64,000 bases of DNA from the NCBI GenBank assembly GCA_020171895.1, contig JAIVAN010000012.1, positions 62,001 to 126,000 of the forward strand, given 5' to 3'. Below, one piece after another: positions 54,704-63,445 of this stretch (position 1 is the first letter of the stretch; every line of letters starts with the position of its first letter). The position numbers and the translations under genes were made by a program. The DNA is from Bacillus timonensis (lineage in GTDB: Bacteria; Bacillota; Bacilli; Bacillales; Bacillaceae_L). The notes under the pieces were generated by a model. That model was not told where the DNA came from. It saw only the letters and a list, made by a program, of their open reading frames with translations, and did no database searches.

Positions 54704-54826
54704 CTAGTGATTTTTTTCGAGATCAGATATTTTCTCCTCCAAGCTTTTTAGCTTCTTGTTGACTTCAGTCAATTTTGAATAAGCGGTCAATCCAAATACG
54801 AAGCCGATTAGTCCGAAAACTTCCAT
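54704..54826 (-). CDS. small membrane-anchored coiled-coil protein, 40 residues
   Basis: ATG 54826 follows AAGGAGGTTAAAAAAC, a perfect ribosome site. One N-terminal hydrophobic helix (EVFGLIGFVFGLTAYSKL) is followed by a heptad-like charged stretch KLKSLEEKISDLEKN. Function unknown; too short for most gene callers. Confidence 0.75.
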   Translation of the reverse strand: MEVFGLIGFVFGLTAYSKLTEVNKKLKSLEEKISDLEKNH

Positions 54827-55069
54827 GTTTTTTAACCTCCTTGCGTTTCTTTGTTATTCATACGATTCTTCTTAAGAAAAGATTCACTATAATGAAAAAT
54901 GGTTGTATTTTTCCCGATGAAAACAAATGGAATCGCTTGCAAATGCCTTTCGCAAACATTTCGAACAGAGTATAATAGAGTTTGTGGCCAAGATCAGAAG
55001 GCTAAATAACGTATGAATGTTACTCAATATAAAATAGAACAAGGGAGAAACTCGAAAGGGGAAATTAGG

Positions 55070-56602
55070 ATGGATAAACTTCAACAGAGTATGTACCAAC
55101 TAATAGTAGAAACATCAACAAGACTTCCAAAAGATGTTCGTCGAGCGATTAAAGCTGCAAAGGCAAGGGAAAATGCAGGTACACGTGCAGCGATGTCATT
55201 AGCAACAATTACAAACAATATTACGATGGCAGATGAAAATGTATCACCGATTTGTCAGGATACAGGCTTACCGACGTTTAAAGTAAAAACACCGGTTGGT
55301 GTGAATCAATTGAAAATTAAGGCAGCTATTAAGGCTGCGATTGCACAAGCTACGAAAGATGGAAAACTGCGTCCAAACTCAGTTGACTCGTTAACAGGTG
55401 GGAATAGTGGTGACAACCTAGGGGAAGGTACACCTGTTATTAAGTTTGAGCAATGGGAAAAAGATTATATTGATGCACGTTTAATTTTAAAAGGTGGCGG
55501 CTGTGAAAATAAAAATATCCAATATAGCCTGCCATGTGAGCTTGAAGGCTTAGGTCGTGCTGGTCGTGATTTAGATGGAATTAGAAAATGTATTATGCAC
55601 TCTGTCTATCAGGCTCAGGGACAAGGCTGTAGTGCAGGGTTTATTGGTGTAGGAATTGGTGGAGATCGTACATCAGGGTATGAGCTTGCAAAAGAACAGC
55701 TTTTCCGTAGTGTGGATGATACAAATGAAAACGAAGAATTACGTAAGCTTGAAGAGTATGTGATGGAAAATGCGAATAAGTTAGGTATTGGCACGATGGG
55801 ATTTGGTGGAGAAACGACTCTTTTAGGCTGTAAAGTCGGTGTTATCAACCGTATACCTGCTAGTTTCTTTGTATCAGTTGCTTATAACTGTTGGGCATAC
55901 CGTCGTTTAGGAGTTCAGCTTGATGCTACGACGGGCGATATTAATAAGTGGTTATACCAAGAAGGTGAAGAAATTGATTTTTCAAAAGAAGTTGCTGCAA
56001 CTGAAGAAAAGTCTGAAACACGCGAAGTCGTTCTTGAAGCACCGATTACGGAAGCGCAAATTCGTGAGCTTAAAGTGGGAGACGTTGTTCGCATCAACGG
56101 CTTAATGTATACAGGAAGAGATGCAATTCATAAATATTTATCAGATCATGATTCACCTGTGGACTTAAATGGTCAAATTATTTACCATTGTGGACCGGTA
56201 ATGTTAAAAGATGAAGAAGGACAATGGCATGTAAAAGCAGCTGGACCAACAACAAGTATTCGCGAGGAGCCGTATCAAGGAGATATTATGAAACGATTCG
56301 GTATTCGTGCGGTGATTGGAAAAGGTGGAATGGGACCTAAAACCTTAGCTGCTTTAAAAGAACACGGTGGTGTTTATTTAAATGCGATTGGTGGAGCAGC
56401 ACAATATTATGCGGATTGTATTAAAGGTGTTGAAGGTGTTGACCTAATGGAATTCGGTATTCCAGAAGCAATGTGGCATTTACGTGTAGAAGGCTTCACT
56501 GCAGTTGTGACAATGGATTCACATGGAAACAGTCTACACGAAGATGTTGATAAGTCTTCACTTGAAAAATTAGCACAATTTAAGGAACCTGTTTTTAAAT
56601 AA
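55070..56602 (+). CDS. fumA: class I (Fe-S) fumarate hydratase
   Basis: Reversible hydration of fumarate to malate using a 4Fe-4S cluster. About 510 residues with fused alpha and beta domains: cluster cysteines in SPICQDTGLPTF (near residue 62), GGGCENKN and GIRKCIMHSV-like segments of the alpha domain, and the beta domain with GDVVRINGLMYTGRDAIHKY and CGPVM. ATG 55070 follows AAAGGGGAAATTAGG. Most Bacillus species use class II CitG; this oxygen-labile form may act as an alternative. A tartrate dehydratase is the main other possibility. Confidence 0.88.
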   Translation: MDKLQQSMYQLIVETSTRLPKDVRRAIKAAKARENAGTRAAMSLATITNNITMADENVSPICQDTGLPTFKVKTPVGVNQLKIKAAIKAAIAQATKDGKLRPNSVDSLTGGNSGDNLGEGTPVIKFEQWEKDYIDARLILKGGGCENKNIQYSLPCELEGLGRAGRDLDGIRKCIMHSVYQAQGQGCSAGFIGVGIGGDRTSGYELAKEQLFRSVDDTNENEELRKLEEYVMENANKLGIGTMGFGGETTLLGCKVGVINRIPASFFVSVAYNCWAYRRLGVQLDATTGDINKWLYQEGEEIDFSKEVAATEEKSETREVVLEAPITEAQIRELKVGDVVRINGLMYTGRDAIHKYLSDHDSPVDLNGQIIYHCGPVMLKDEEGQWHVKAAGPTTSIREEPYQGDIMKRFGIRAVIGKGGMGPKTLAALKEHGGVYLNAIGGAAQYYADCIKGVEGVDLMEFGIPEAMWHLRVEGFTAVVTMDSHGNSLHEDVDKSSLEKLAQFKEPVFK

Positions 56603-56607
56603 GACTC

Positions 56608-56645
56608 AAAGACCATTTGGCCAATTAGGGACAAATGGTCTTTTT
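56608..56645 (+). terminator. fumA terminator
   Basis: AAAGACCATTTG and CAAATGGTCTTT form a 12-pair stem followed by Ts. Confidence 0.85.
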
Positions 56646-56773
56646 GTATATTAATGAGATAATCGTCAAAAATAAAGTAAGGTTTCATATGCTGGAAAAC
56701 AATGATGGGAATGAATGTAGATATTGGGTAAAAACTAACAATATGGAACAGGGTGTACAAAAGGGAGGTTCGA

Positions 56774-57586
56774 ATGTTGAAGGTTGCAATAAATTTATTA
56801 ATGACATGTGTCTTATTTTTTTTCATTCATAGTTTAAATGCGGAAGCAAGCTATTCGAATAAACCTATTCATTGGGGATTTAAAAAGAGTAAAAACGAAG
56901 AACCAGCATCTGCAGGAAAAGAGTTAGACGAGCTGTTGGGGAAATATGGTTCATTTTATATGGGGGACATTGAGAAAAAAGAAATTTATCTTACCTTTGA
57001 TAATGGGTACGAAAATGGTTATACAGGTCAAGTGTTAGATGTTTTGAAAAAGAAGAAGGTACCTGCCACTTTCTTTGTTACAGGCCATTATTTAAACGAT
57101 CAGCCAGATTTAGTTAAACGAATGGTGAAGGAAGGGCATATTGTTGGCAATCATTCATGGTATCATCCTGATTTGACGAAGGTTAGTGATGAAAGGCTAA
57201 GGAAGGAATTAGATTCAGTTAGCGAAGAAATTGAACGGTTAACAGGAGAAAAAGGTGGCATCTACCTCCGCCCTCCACGAGGAGTATTTAGCGAAAGAAC
57301 ATTGGCTCTATCCGACAAGTTAGGTTATGTAAATGTGTTCTGGTCTCTTGCTTTCGTTGATTGGCATATTAACAATCAGAAGGGCTGGGAATATGCCTAT
57401 AACAACATTATGAAACAAATACACCCAGGATGTATTCTCCTCCTCCACACTGTCTCAAAAGATAATGCTGAAGCTCTTGAAAAAGCAATCGAAGACTTAG
57501 AAAAACGAGGCTACACCTTCAAAAGCCTAGACCATTTAATGGCAAAAAGATACTTCGATGACCCACTACTATTCAATATCGACTAA
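56774..57586 (+). CDS. pdaA: PdaA peptidoglycan deacetylase (spore cortex)
   Basis: Removes the acetyl group from muramic acid residues without stem peptide, allowing muramic-delta-lactam formation needed for germination lysis. 270 residues with a signal peptide (about 1-27). The NodB domain has LTFDNGYENGY, where N follows D as in other PdaA proteins, GNHSWYHPDL, RPPRGVFSE and LLLHTVSKDN. ATG 56774 follows AAAAGGGAGG. Forespore (SigG) expression is expected but no clear promoter was identified. Confidence 0.93.
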   Translation: MLKVAINLLMTCVLFFFIHSLNAEASYSNKPIHWGFKKSKNEEPASAGKELDELLGKYGSFYMGDIEKKEIYLTFDNGYENGYTGQVLDVLKKKKVPATFFVTGHYLNDQPDLVKRMVKEGHIVGNHSWYHPDLTKVSDERLRKELDSVSEEIERLTGEKGGIYLRPPRGVFSERTLALSDKLGYVNVFWSLAFVDWHINNQKGWEYAYNNIMKQIHPGCILLLHTVSKDNAEALEKAIEDLEKRGYTFKSLDHLMAKRYFDDPLLFNID

Positions 57587-57592
57587 CAATGA

Positions 57593-57621
57593 GCAGCCAG
57601 AAATCAATCTGGCTGTTTTTT
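57593..57621 (+). terminator. pdaA terminator
   Basis: CAGCCAGA and TCTGGCTG pair around AATCAA-like bases, followed by six Ts. Confidence 0.85.
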
Positions 57622-57640
57622 GCAAGGTGTGTTCGACAGG

Positions 57641-57661
57641 TTTGACAGGTGCCTGGCACCT
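57641..57661. repeat. palindromic GGTGCCTGGCACC element
   Basis: AGGTGCC-T-GGCACCT (57647-57661) is a perfect palindrome preceded by GTTTGACAGG-type sequence. Identical palindromes are common in Bacillus intergenic DNA as I recall. No second copy was noticed in the window. Confidence 0.5.
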
Positions 57662-57709
57662 TACCTATGGTATAATGAAGCATTGAACTTGAAAATTGGA
57701 GTGTAAAAG

Positions 57710-59095
57710 ATGAGTCAAAAGATGAATGAGAGCGTGAAGATGAAAGTTGGACAGACCTTTCCTTTAACGATTAAGCGGTTAGGGATTAATGGAGAAGGGG
57801 TAGGTTATTTTAAGCGACAGGTGGTTTTCGTTCCAGGGGCACTTCCAGGTGAAGAGGTAGTCGTTGAGGCGACGAAGGTACATCCGAAGTTTACCGAAGG
57901 AACGATGAAAAAAATTCGAAAGAAGTCACCGCATCGAGTTGCTCCTCCTTGTCCAATCTATGAGAAATGTGGAGGATGCCAGCTTCAACATTTGCATTAT
58001 GACCAGCAGCTTTTAGAGAAAAAAGACATTGTCATTCAATCATTTGAGCGTTATTTAAAAATGCCTATTGATCAATTACCGATTAAACAAACCATAGGAA
58101 TGGATGATCCTTGGAACTACCGAAATAAAAGTCAATTCCAAGTGGGTCTTCAAAAACAAAAGGTGATTGCAGGTCTTTATGGGTTGAATTCTCATTTCTT
58201 AATAGACATAGCAGATTGTATGATACAGCACGAATCAACAAACAAAGTTACACAAGTGATAAAAACCATCTTACAAGATTTAAAGATATCGATTTATAAT
58301 GAACGAACAAGAAAAGGACTTATTCGAACGATTGTCACTAGAGTTGGAATAGAAACTGGAGAAGTGCAAGTTGTGTTAATTACAACTGAAAAAAACATTC
58401 CAAGAAAAGAGTTGCTCATTTCTGAAATTACAAAAAGACTACCAGAAGTGGTGTCAATCATTCAAAACATTAATGGCAACAAAACGTCACTTATCTTTGG
58501 AGAAAAGACGCTTCACTTACATGGAAAAGAAGTCATACAGGAAGTGCTTGGAGACCTCTCATTTGAACTATCAGCAAGGGCATTCTTTCAATTAAATCCT
58601 GTTCAAACTGTAAAGTTATATGATGAAGTGAAAAAAGCCGCTCACCTAACAGGGAAAGAAAAAATAGTAGATGCATACTGCGGTGTAGGAACAATTGGAC
58701 TTTGGCTTGCAAAGGGTGCTTCAGAGCTTCGTGGAATGGACGTTATTGAAGAATCAATTAAAGACGCTGAAAAGAATGCGAAGGAGTTTGGGGTGAAGAA
58801 TGCTACTTATGTAACCGGAAAAGCAGAATACTGGCTGCCTAAGTGGGTAAAAGAAGGATGGAAACCAGATGTCGTCGTGGTTGATCCTCCTAGGACGGGC
58901 TGTGATGAAAAATTACTTCATGCCATCCTCGATGTAAAACCGAAAAAAGTCGTATATGTATCTTGTAATCCGTCAACCTTAGCAAAGGACATTTCAAGAC
59001 TTTCAAAGCATTATAAAATAAAAAATGTCCAACCGGTAGATATGTTCCCGCATACTGCACATGTAGAAGTTGTTACTGAATTAGAGTTAAAATAA
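57710..59095 (+). CDS. RlmCD/RumA-type 23S rRNA (uracil-C5)-methyltransferase
   Basis: SAM-dependent methylation of uracil in rRNA. 461 residues. The N-terminal TRAM domain (about 10-70) contains [22 protein letters not shown] 4Fe-4S cluster motif is [16 protein letters not shown] (near residue 83). The catalytic domain has [25 protein letters not shown] and the nucleophile cysteine in [13 protein letters not shown]. Similar to B. subtilis YfjO or RlmCD (YefA), which cannot be told apart here; the position after pdaA favours YfjO. ATG follows TTGGAG. Followed by yfmL after 36 bp. Confidence 0.9.
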   Translation: MSQKMNESVKMKVGQTFPLTIKRLGINGEGVGYFKRQVVFVPGALPGEEVVVEATKVHPKFTEGTMKKIRKKSPHRVAPPCPIYEKCGGCQLQHLHYDQQLLEKKDIVIQSFERYLKMPIDQLPIKQTIGMDDPWNYRNKSQFQVGLQKQKVIAGLYGLNSHFLIDIADCMIQHESTNKVTQVIKTILQDLKISIYNERTRKGLIRTIVTRVGIETGEVQVVLITTEKNIPRKELLISEITKRLPEVVSIIQNINGNKTSLIFGEKTLHLHGKEVIQEVLGDLSFELSARAFFQLNPVQTVKLYDEVKKAAHLTGKEKIVDAYCGVGTIGLWLAKGASELRGMDVIEESIKDAEKNAKEFGVKNATYVTGKAEYWLPKWVKEGWKPDVVVVDPPRTGCDEKLLHAILDVKPKKVVYVSCNPSTLAKDISRLSKHYKIKNVQPVDMFPHTAHVEVVTELELK

Positions 59096-59131
59096 AATAT
59101 GAATCGTTTTGGATGATAAGGAGTAAAGATA

Positions 59132-60265
59132 ATGACAGAAGCAACAATTGAAAAAATGGCTCCCTTTTTACAAAAAGGGTGGGAAAAAGCAGGGTTTGAT
59201 CAACCAACGGCTATTCAATCTCAAGCAATACCACTAATTGAGCAAGGAAAAGATGTATTGGCAGAATCTCCTACAGGAACAGGTAAAACATTAGCATACC
59301 TTCTACCACTTTTATCTAAAATTGAAGTGGAACAGAAGGAACTGCAAGCAGTGATTTTAGCTTCTTCACATGAACTTGTTATGCAAATTCACCAAGAGAT
59401 TCAAAAATGGGGTGAAGGAAGTGGAATTACAAGCGGTTCCTTTATTGGAGGAGCAAATTTAAAAAGGCAGCTTGAAAAATTAAAAAAGCGCCCACAAATT
59501 GTTGTAGGTACTCCAGGTCGTTTACTTGAACTAATCAAACAAAAGAAATTAAAAATGCATACTGTAAAAACAATTGTTTTAGATGAGGGTGATCAACTTC
59601 TTGTACCAGAGCATATTCATACGGTGAATCAAGTGGTAAAGTCCTCTCTAAAAGACAGACAGGTTGTTTTGTTTTCAGCTACTCTTCCAGAAGCAACAGA
59701 ACAAGCTGCGCGTGAATTAATGGATGATCCAGTACTTGTAAAAGTGACAAAAGAACAAGTGGATACACCTGAAGTGGAACATATTTATTTTGTTAGTGAG
59801 AATAGAGATAAAATCCAGATTCTAGAAAAGCTATCAAGATTAGATGGAATGAACGGCTTTGCATTTTTAAATGATATTGGCGAATTAGCGGTAGCAGCGG
59901 AAAAGCTAGCCTATAAAAATATCGACATTGTCGCCCTCCATAGTGAGTTAAAAAAGCAAGATCGTGCAAAAGTGATTCAGTCATTTAAAGCAGGAAAGTA
60001 CCCAATCTTATTGACGACAGATGTTGCAGCTAGAGGGTTAGATGTAGCGGGATTAGCATATGTCATTCATGTAGATTTTCCAAAAGAATTGACGCAGTAT
60101 ATTCACCGTTCTGGTCGTACAGGAAGAATGGGTTCTACATCTGGAACGGTTATCTCAATCGTTACTCCAAGAGAAGAGCGTAACTTAAAGCAATTTGCAC
60201 GGAAATTAGGGGTGACAGTTCATAAAAAGCGACTTTCACACGGTAAAATAGTGGAATCAAAATAG
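59132..60265 (+). CDS. yfmL: DEAD-box RNA helicase YfmL
   Basis: RNA helicase, 377 residues (YfmL of B. subtilis is 376), implicated in ribosome assembly. Motifs: Q motif near QPTAIQSQAIP, motif I SPTGTGKT, Ib TPGRLLEL, motif II DEGD rather than DEAD, motif III SAT, and motif VI HRSGRTGRMG. There is no C-terminal extension. ATG follows AAGGAG. Confidence 0.9.
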   Translation: MTEATIEKMAPFLQKGWEKAGFDQPTAIQSQAIPLIEQGKDVLAESPTGTGKTLAYLLPLLSKIEVEQKELQAVILASSHELVMQIHQEIQKWGEGSGITSGSFIGGANLKRQLEKLKKRPQIVVGTPGRLLELIKQKKLKMHTVKTIVLDEGDQLLVPEHIHTVNQVVKSSLKDRQVVLFSATLPEATEQAARELMDDPVLVKVTKEQVDTPEVEHIYFVSENRDKIQILEKLSRLDGMNGFAFLNDIGELAVAAEKLAYKNIDIVALHSELKKQDRAKVIQSFKAGKYPILLTTDVAARGLDVAGLAYVIHVDFPKELTQYIHRSGRTGRMGSTSGTVISIVTPREERNLKQFARKLGVTVHKKRLSHGKIVESK

Positions 60266-60290
60266 AGTACAATACTATAGCTAATATCAT

Positions 60291-60330
60291 AGACGGTCAT
60301 CTCTCATTAGAGGAATGACCGTCTTTTTTT
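60291..60330 (+). terminator. yfmL terminator
   Basis: AGACGGTCAT and ATGACCGTCT form a 10-pair stem followed by seven Ts. Confidence 0.85.
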
Positions 60331-60348
60331 GTATTAGACAGATGAAGG

Positions 60349-60379
60349 CTGCTGAAGGAAGTACAAGTGCCTTCAGCAG
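60349..60379 (+). other. hairpin upstream of the wzz gene
   Basis: CTGCTGAAGG and CCTTCAGCAG are perfect complements around 11 bases. Neither strand has a U-tract after it, so it is not a terminator. It sits between yfmL and the polysaccharide genes. Confidence 0.5.
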
Positions 60380-60465
60380 AAAAACAAAGGCTCCTCATTT
60401 TTCCTTAATATACCTTTAGTAAAAAAGATATATCACATTAAGTGAAACCTGAATAGTATATAAGA

Positions 60466-60528
60466 GTTTAGGCGTTAGTACTTAGGTGCTAAGTGGTTTG
60501 AGGGAGACCCATGCCCACTGTAAGGAGG
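60466..60528 (+). ncRNA. structured leader of the wzz-wze genes (candidate cis-RNA)
   Basis: The last 60 bases before the gene contain ACTTAG-GTG-CTAAGT (60480-60494) and AGTGG...CCACT (60492-60519) enclosing GGG-AGA-CCC. The two helices overlap and could be alternative forms. A role like the eps-associated RNA (EAR/epsC RNA) is a hypothesis only. Confidence 0.35.
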
Positions 60529-60533
60529 TAAGT

Positions 60534-61229
60534 ATGGAGGACTTTATTACATTAAAAGATTTTCTAAGAGTTTTAAAGAAACGGAAGAAAATTTTAATGA
60601 TAACGACGTTGAGTATATGGATGGTAAGTTTTTTAAGCGCAGCTATTATTTTTCAGCCAACTTATAAGATTTCTAGGAACATTGTAGTTGGTAATCTTCA
60701 AGAAGATTCTAGTTCAAATGTGTATCAAGAACAACAAATGATATCCAATATTATCGCCTCTTATATAGATATCATTAAAAGTCCAATCGTTTTAAAATCT
60801 GTCAAAAATAACTTAAACCTAAAGCAACCCCTTTCAGTATTAGAAAACCAAATAACCATTATTAATAAAGAAGATTCTCGCATTGTTACAATTGAAGTTA
60901 GAGCTAACGACCCAAAGGTGGCTCAAGAAATTGCGGATGCTATTGCGGTAAACTCACAGGAAAAGATGCAAGGACTACTAAATATTACTAAAATACAAGT
61001 GCTTTTTGAAGATTCAATGGATGAAACAGCTGAAAAATCCTCAAACCTAGGAATTTTTATGCTATTAGGACTTGGAATAGGTGTGTTCAGTGCTTTAGGT
61101 CTAGCGTTACTAATGCATCATCTTGATCCTACTGTATATAGCGAGTTAGTCATTAACAAGCTTGATATACCAATCTTAGGATATATAGAAAACACGGAGT
61201 ATCCGTCTATAGAGTTTAGGAGGGAGTAA
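60534..61229 (+). CDS. Wzz/CapA-type polysaccharide chain-length protein, kinase modulator
   Basis: Membrane partner of a bacterial tyrosine kinase in polysaccharide export. 231 residues with helices at about 20-40 and 175-197 enclosing an extracytoplasmic domain. ATG 60534 follows TAAGGAGGTAAG; the frame from 60486 begins in the leader. It resembles YwqC/EpsA in layout. Separated by one base from the kinase gene. No other polysaccharide genes follow in the window. Confidence 0.85.
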   Translation: MEDFITLKDFLRVLKKRKKILMITTLSIWMVSFLSAAIIFQPTYKISRNIVVGNLQEDSSSNVYQEQQMISNIIASYIDIIKSPIVLKSVKNNLNLKQPLSVLENQITIINKEDSRIVTIEVRANDPKVAQEIADAIAVNSQEKMQGLLNITKIQVLFEDSMDETAEKSSNLGIFMLLGLGIGVFSALGLALLMHHLDPTVYSELVINKLDIPILGYIENTEYPSIEFRRE

Positions 61230-61230
61230 G

Positions 61231-61911
61231 TTGAAGAGCATGCTAAAAAAAATGCTGAATAAGCTCAAAGGTTCTTCCTATAGCACGGAAATTACCGAGC
61301 CATACAAAAAAATTCAAATTAACATACAGCAAATGAAAGAGAATGTCGGAAAAAGTATGTTAGTAACGTCACCACAATTTCAAGATGGAAAAGCAAATGT
61401 AACAGCAAATCTAGCTGCGGCTTTCGCAAAACAAGGGAACCGAGTACTTTTAGTTGATGCTGATATTCGTAACCCTACATTGCATGAGCTTTTTCAAATT
61501 AGTAACCGATTTGGTGTGACGGATTTTCTCAAGGAAGAGCAGCAATCAGAATTTTTTATCTATAAAACCCCACTAACAGACCTTTATGTATTACCTACAG
61601 GTAAGGTGCCTAAAAACCCTTCTAATGTCTTTTATTCAAAAAAAGTAGAGAATATGTTAAAGAGATTTGAACGCGCATTTGACGTAATCATAATAGAGTC
61701 TCCACCATTCCTTCCAACTGCCGATGCCCAAATCATTGCAGAAAAATGTGACGATCTTATTCTCGTTATAAAAGAAGACGAAACAAAAAGTGAGGATTTG
61801 AAATTAACGATTAAACAGCTACAAAGCTCTAAAAGAAACGTTTTAGGAATTATCTATCAAAAAACAAATCATAAAAAGATGTTGCAATTCTTCAATAGAG
61901 AACGGTTTTAA
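61231..61911 (+). CDS. Wze/CpsD-type protein tyrosine kinase with an altered P-loop
   Basis: 226 residues, BY-kinase family. Walker A' is intact (LLVDADIRNPT), but Walker A reads PQFQDGKANV where active members have GEGKST; the Ser/Thr after lysine is alanine. Walker B reads IIIESPP instead of IIDTPP. The usual C-terminal tyrosine cluster is absent; the end is FFNRERF. It may be inactive as a kinase and act as a scaffold. TTG 61231 follows TAGGAGGGAG. Paired with the Wzz protein. Confidence 0.82.
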   Translation: MKSMLKKMLNKLKGSSYSTEITEPYKKIQINIQQMKENVGKSMLVTSPQFQDGKANVTANLAAAFAKQGNRVLLVDADIRNPTLHELFQISNRFGVTDFLKEEQQSEFFIYKTPLTDLYVLPTGKVPKNPSNVFYSKKVENMLKRFERAFDVIIIESPPFLPTADAQIIAEKCDDLILVIKEDETKSEDLKLTIKQLQSSKRNVLGIIYQKTNHKKMLQFFNRERF

Positions 61912-61919
61912 AAAAGGAA

Positions 61920-61942
61920 AACCCACTCCAAAAGAGTGGGTT
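61920..61942. terminator. terminator between wze and the amidase gene
   Basis: AACCCACTC and GAGTGGGTT pair around five bases; TTAATT follows on plus and TTCC on minus, so U-tracts are weak. Confidence 0.6.
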
Positions 61943-63006
61943 TAATTATCGTCAATTTCCATCAGCATATATTTTCTTGTATTTGGTCCATAAATGCCAT
62001 CATTCTTTAGGGCTGCATACATCGATTGGAAACGTCTAACAGCATCTTCGGTTAAAGGTCCATATTTTCCATCGATATATTTAGGATTAAAATTTAGATG
62101 CTTTAAAGCGCGTTGTATCATGCTAACTTCTTCGCCCTCATCACCATTTTTCCATATGCCCTCTGGAAGAGGAAAGTCTATTGTAGAGTGGTTTTGTTTA
62201 AGTACTTCTTGTAATTTGGCGAGCGTGTTTGTTCCCACTAAACCATCCACTAGTAGACCAAACCTCTTTTGAAATTGCATAACAGCTCTTTCTGTCTCTG
62301 GTCCATAAATGCCATCTGCTCCGTATCGAGGTAGAGGAAAACCTGCACGAATCAGATCTTCTTGAATCTCCTTTACAAATTGTCCTTCAGCCCCTTCACC
62401 AATCGGGAGGGTTGTAGATATACCTTTTACAACGGGCTCTTTTGGAGCATTATTGGAGTTTTTCGTTGATTTGTTTCCTTTAAAGTCAACTTGTAATGAC
62501 CGTTCAACATCATTCAAAAACTCTCCCCATGAAACACCTCTAGGTCTCATAGCATTTTGTGGATCTGTTCTTCTCTCTGGATCCAAATAACTATGTGCAA
62601 CAATATGTTTTTTAGGGTCTAAATTAAATTTGTTACACAAGTAAGCATGATACCAAACATATCTTTTGTAGGCTTCTTCAAAATTTATCTTCCCGCCAAA
62701 ACAAAGCTCAATGCCGATTGCAGCGTCGTTGGCATCATCTCCATACATTCGGTTATCTGTCGGTTTATCGTACCTAACATGCCATGCTTTTTCATTGATA
62801 GGAATTATTTCTAAAATATACTTATCATCAATAAATGTGTGGGCTGAGGCAGAAGGTTGAGTGCGATCAAAGTAATTTCTATTTCCATACGCAGTGGATC
62901 CTGGATTACCTGTATCGTGACTAACAATGAACTTCACTCCGTTTAGTTTTTCTCCAGAGCGTGCTGCACCGAAACGGATATAATCTCGTGTAATATAATA
63001 ATTCAC
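61942..63006 (-). CDS. N-acetylmuramoyl-L-alanine amidase with two peptidoglycan-binding domains
   Basis: Cleaves the amide between muramic acid and the stem peptide. 354 residues. The N-terminal Amidase_2 domain (about 1-165) holds zinc ligands in FIVSHDTGNPG and IVAHSYLDPERRTDP. Two PG_binding_1 repeats follow (about 210-270 and 290-350), each with DGIYGP or DGKYGP. No signal peptide is seen, as in phage endolysins, but no holin or other phage gene is nearby. GTG 63006 follows TGAGGTG. Confidence 0.88.
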   Translation of the reverse strand: MNYYITRDYIRFGAARSGEKLNGVKFIVSHDTGNPGSTAYGNRNYFDRTQPSASAHTFIDDKYILEIIPINEKAWHVRYDKPTDNRMYGDDANDAAIGIELCFGGKINFEEAYKRYVWYHAYLCNKFNLDPKKHIVAHSYLDPERRTDPQNAMRPRGVSWGEFLNDVERSLQVDFKGNKSTKNSNNAPKEPVVKGISTTLPIGEGAEGQFVKEIQEDLIRAGFPLPRYGADGIYGPETERAVMQFQKRFGLLVDGLVGTNTLAKLQEVLKQNHSTIDFPLPEGIWKNGDEGEEVSMIQRALKHLNFNPKYIDGKYGPLTEDAVRRFQSMYAALKNDGIYGPNTRKYMLMEIDDN

Positions 63007-63127
63007 GTTTATTCACCTCATATGTTGTTGATGTAGCTATATTCTTTCAGCATGATTATCATCACACCTATTGTTTATCTTATGATACATGATCCCTTTA
63101 AGTTACAGGTGCAATAATCATATAAAA

Positions 63128-63300
63128 TTATCAACAGGTAAAATGCCTTATTTAGCCGCATTACATCAACTTATCAACATTATCCACAGAAAAAGACAGG
63201 TTTTCCACAAAAAACCTCGGACTTTAGTAATACTGTGTAAAATGGCCTAATCAGTAGTTATGCACATTATCCACACTTATGTGGATAAAGTTGTGCACAA
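63128..63300. promoter_or_regulatory. cluster of DnaA-box-like sites
   Basis: Consensus TTATNCACA occurs at 63180, 63258, 63267 (plus) and 63280-63288 (minus). One-mismatch sites are at 63128 and 63171 (TTATCAACA), 63201 (TTTTCCACA) and 63291 (TTGTGCACA). Eight sites fill 173 bp in a gap of 476 bp between the amidase and doxX. No dnaA or dnaN is near, so this is more likely a DnaA-binding cluster than oriC. Confidence 0.75.
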
Positions 63301-63374
63301 CTATTTTTTATGAACATAATGTGACGTCTATTGAGTATGGAAAAATGATGTATTATAGTAAAGGTGAGGAAAGT

Positions 63375-63392
63375 TAGTGAATGTTTTCACAT
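63375..63392 (+). promoter_or_regulatory. weak Rex-like site upstream of doxX
   Basis: TAGTGAATGTTTTCACAT matches 13 of 18 positions of TTGTGAAATATTTCACAA and keeps the GTGAA/TTCAC dyad. Confidence 0.4.
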
Positions 63393-63445
63393 AAAGTTAC
63401 AAGCCTCGATTAAAACTAACTTCCCTTAAAAAATTTTACTATAAC

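Noticed and set aside
60349-60379. Second terminator after yfmL
   Set aside because: No U-tract on either strand; listed only as a hairpin.
63128-63300. Chromosomal origin of replication
   Set aside because: No dnaA, dnaN, rpmH or clear DUE next to the boxes; a DnaA-binding cluster is simpler.
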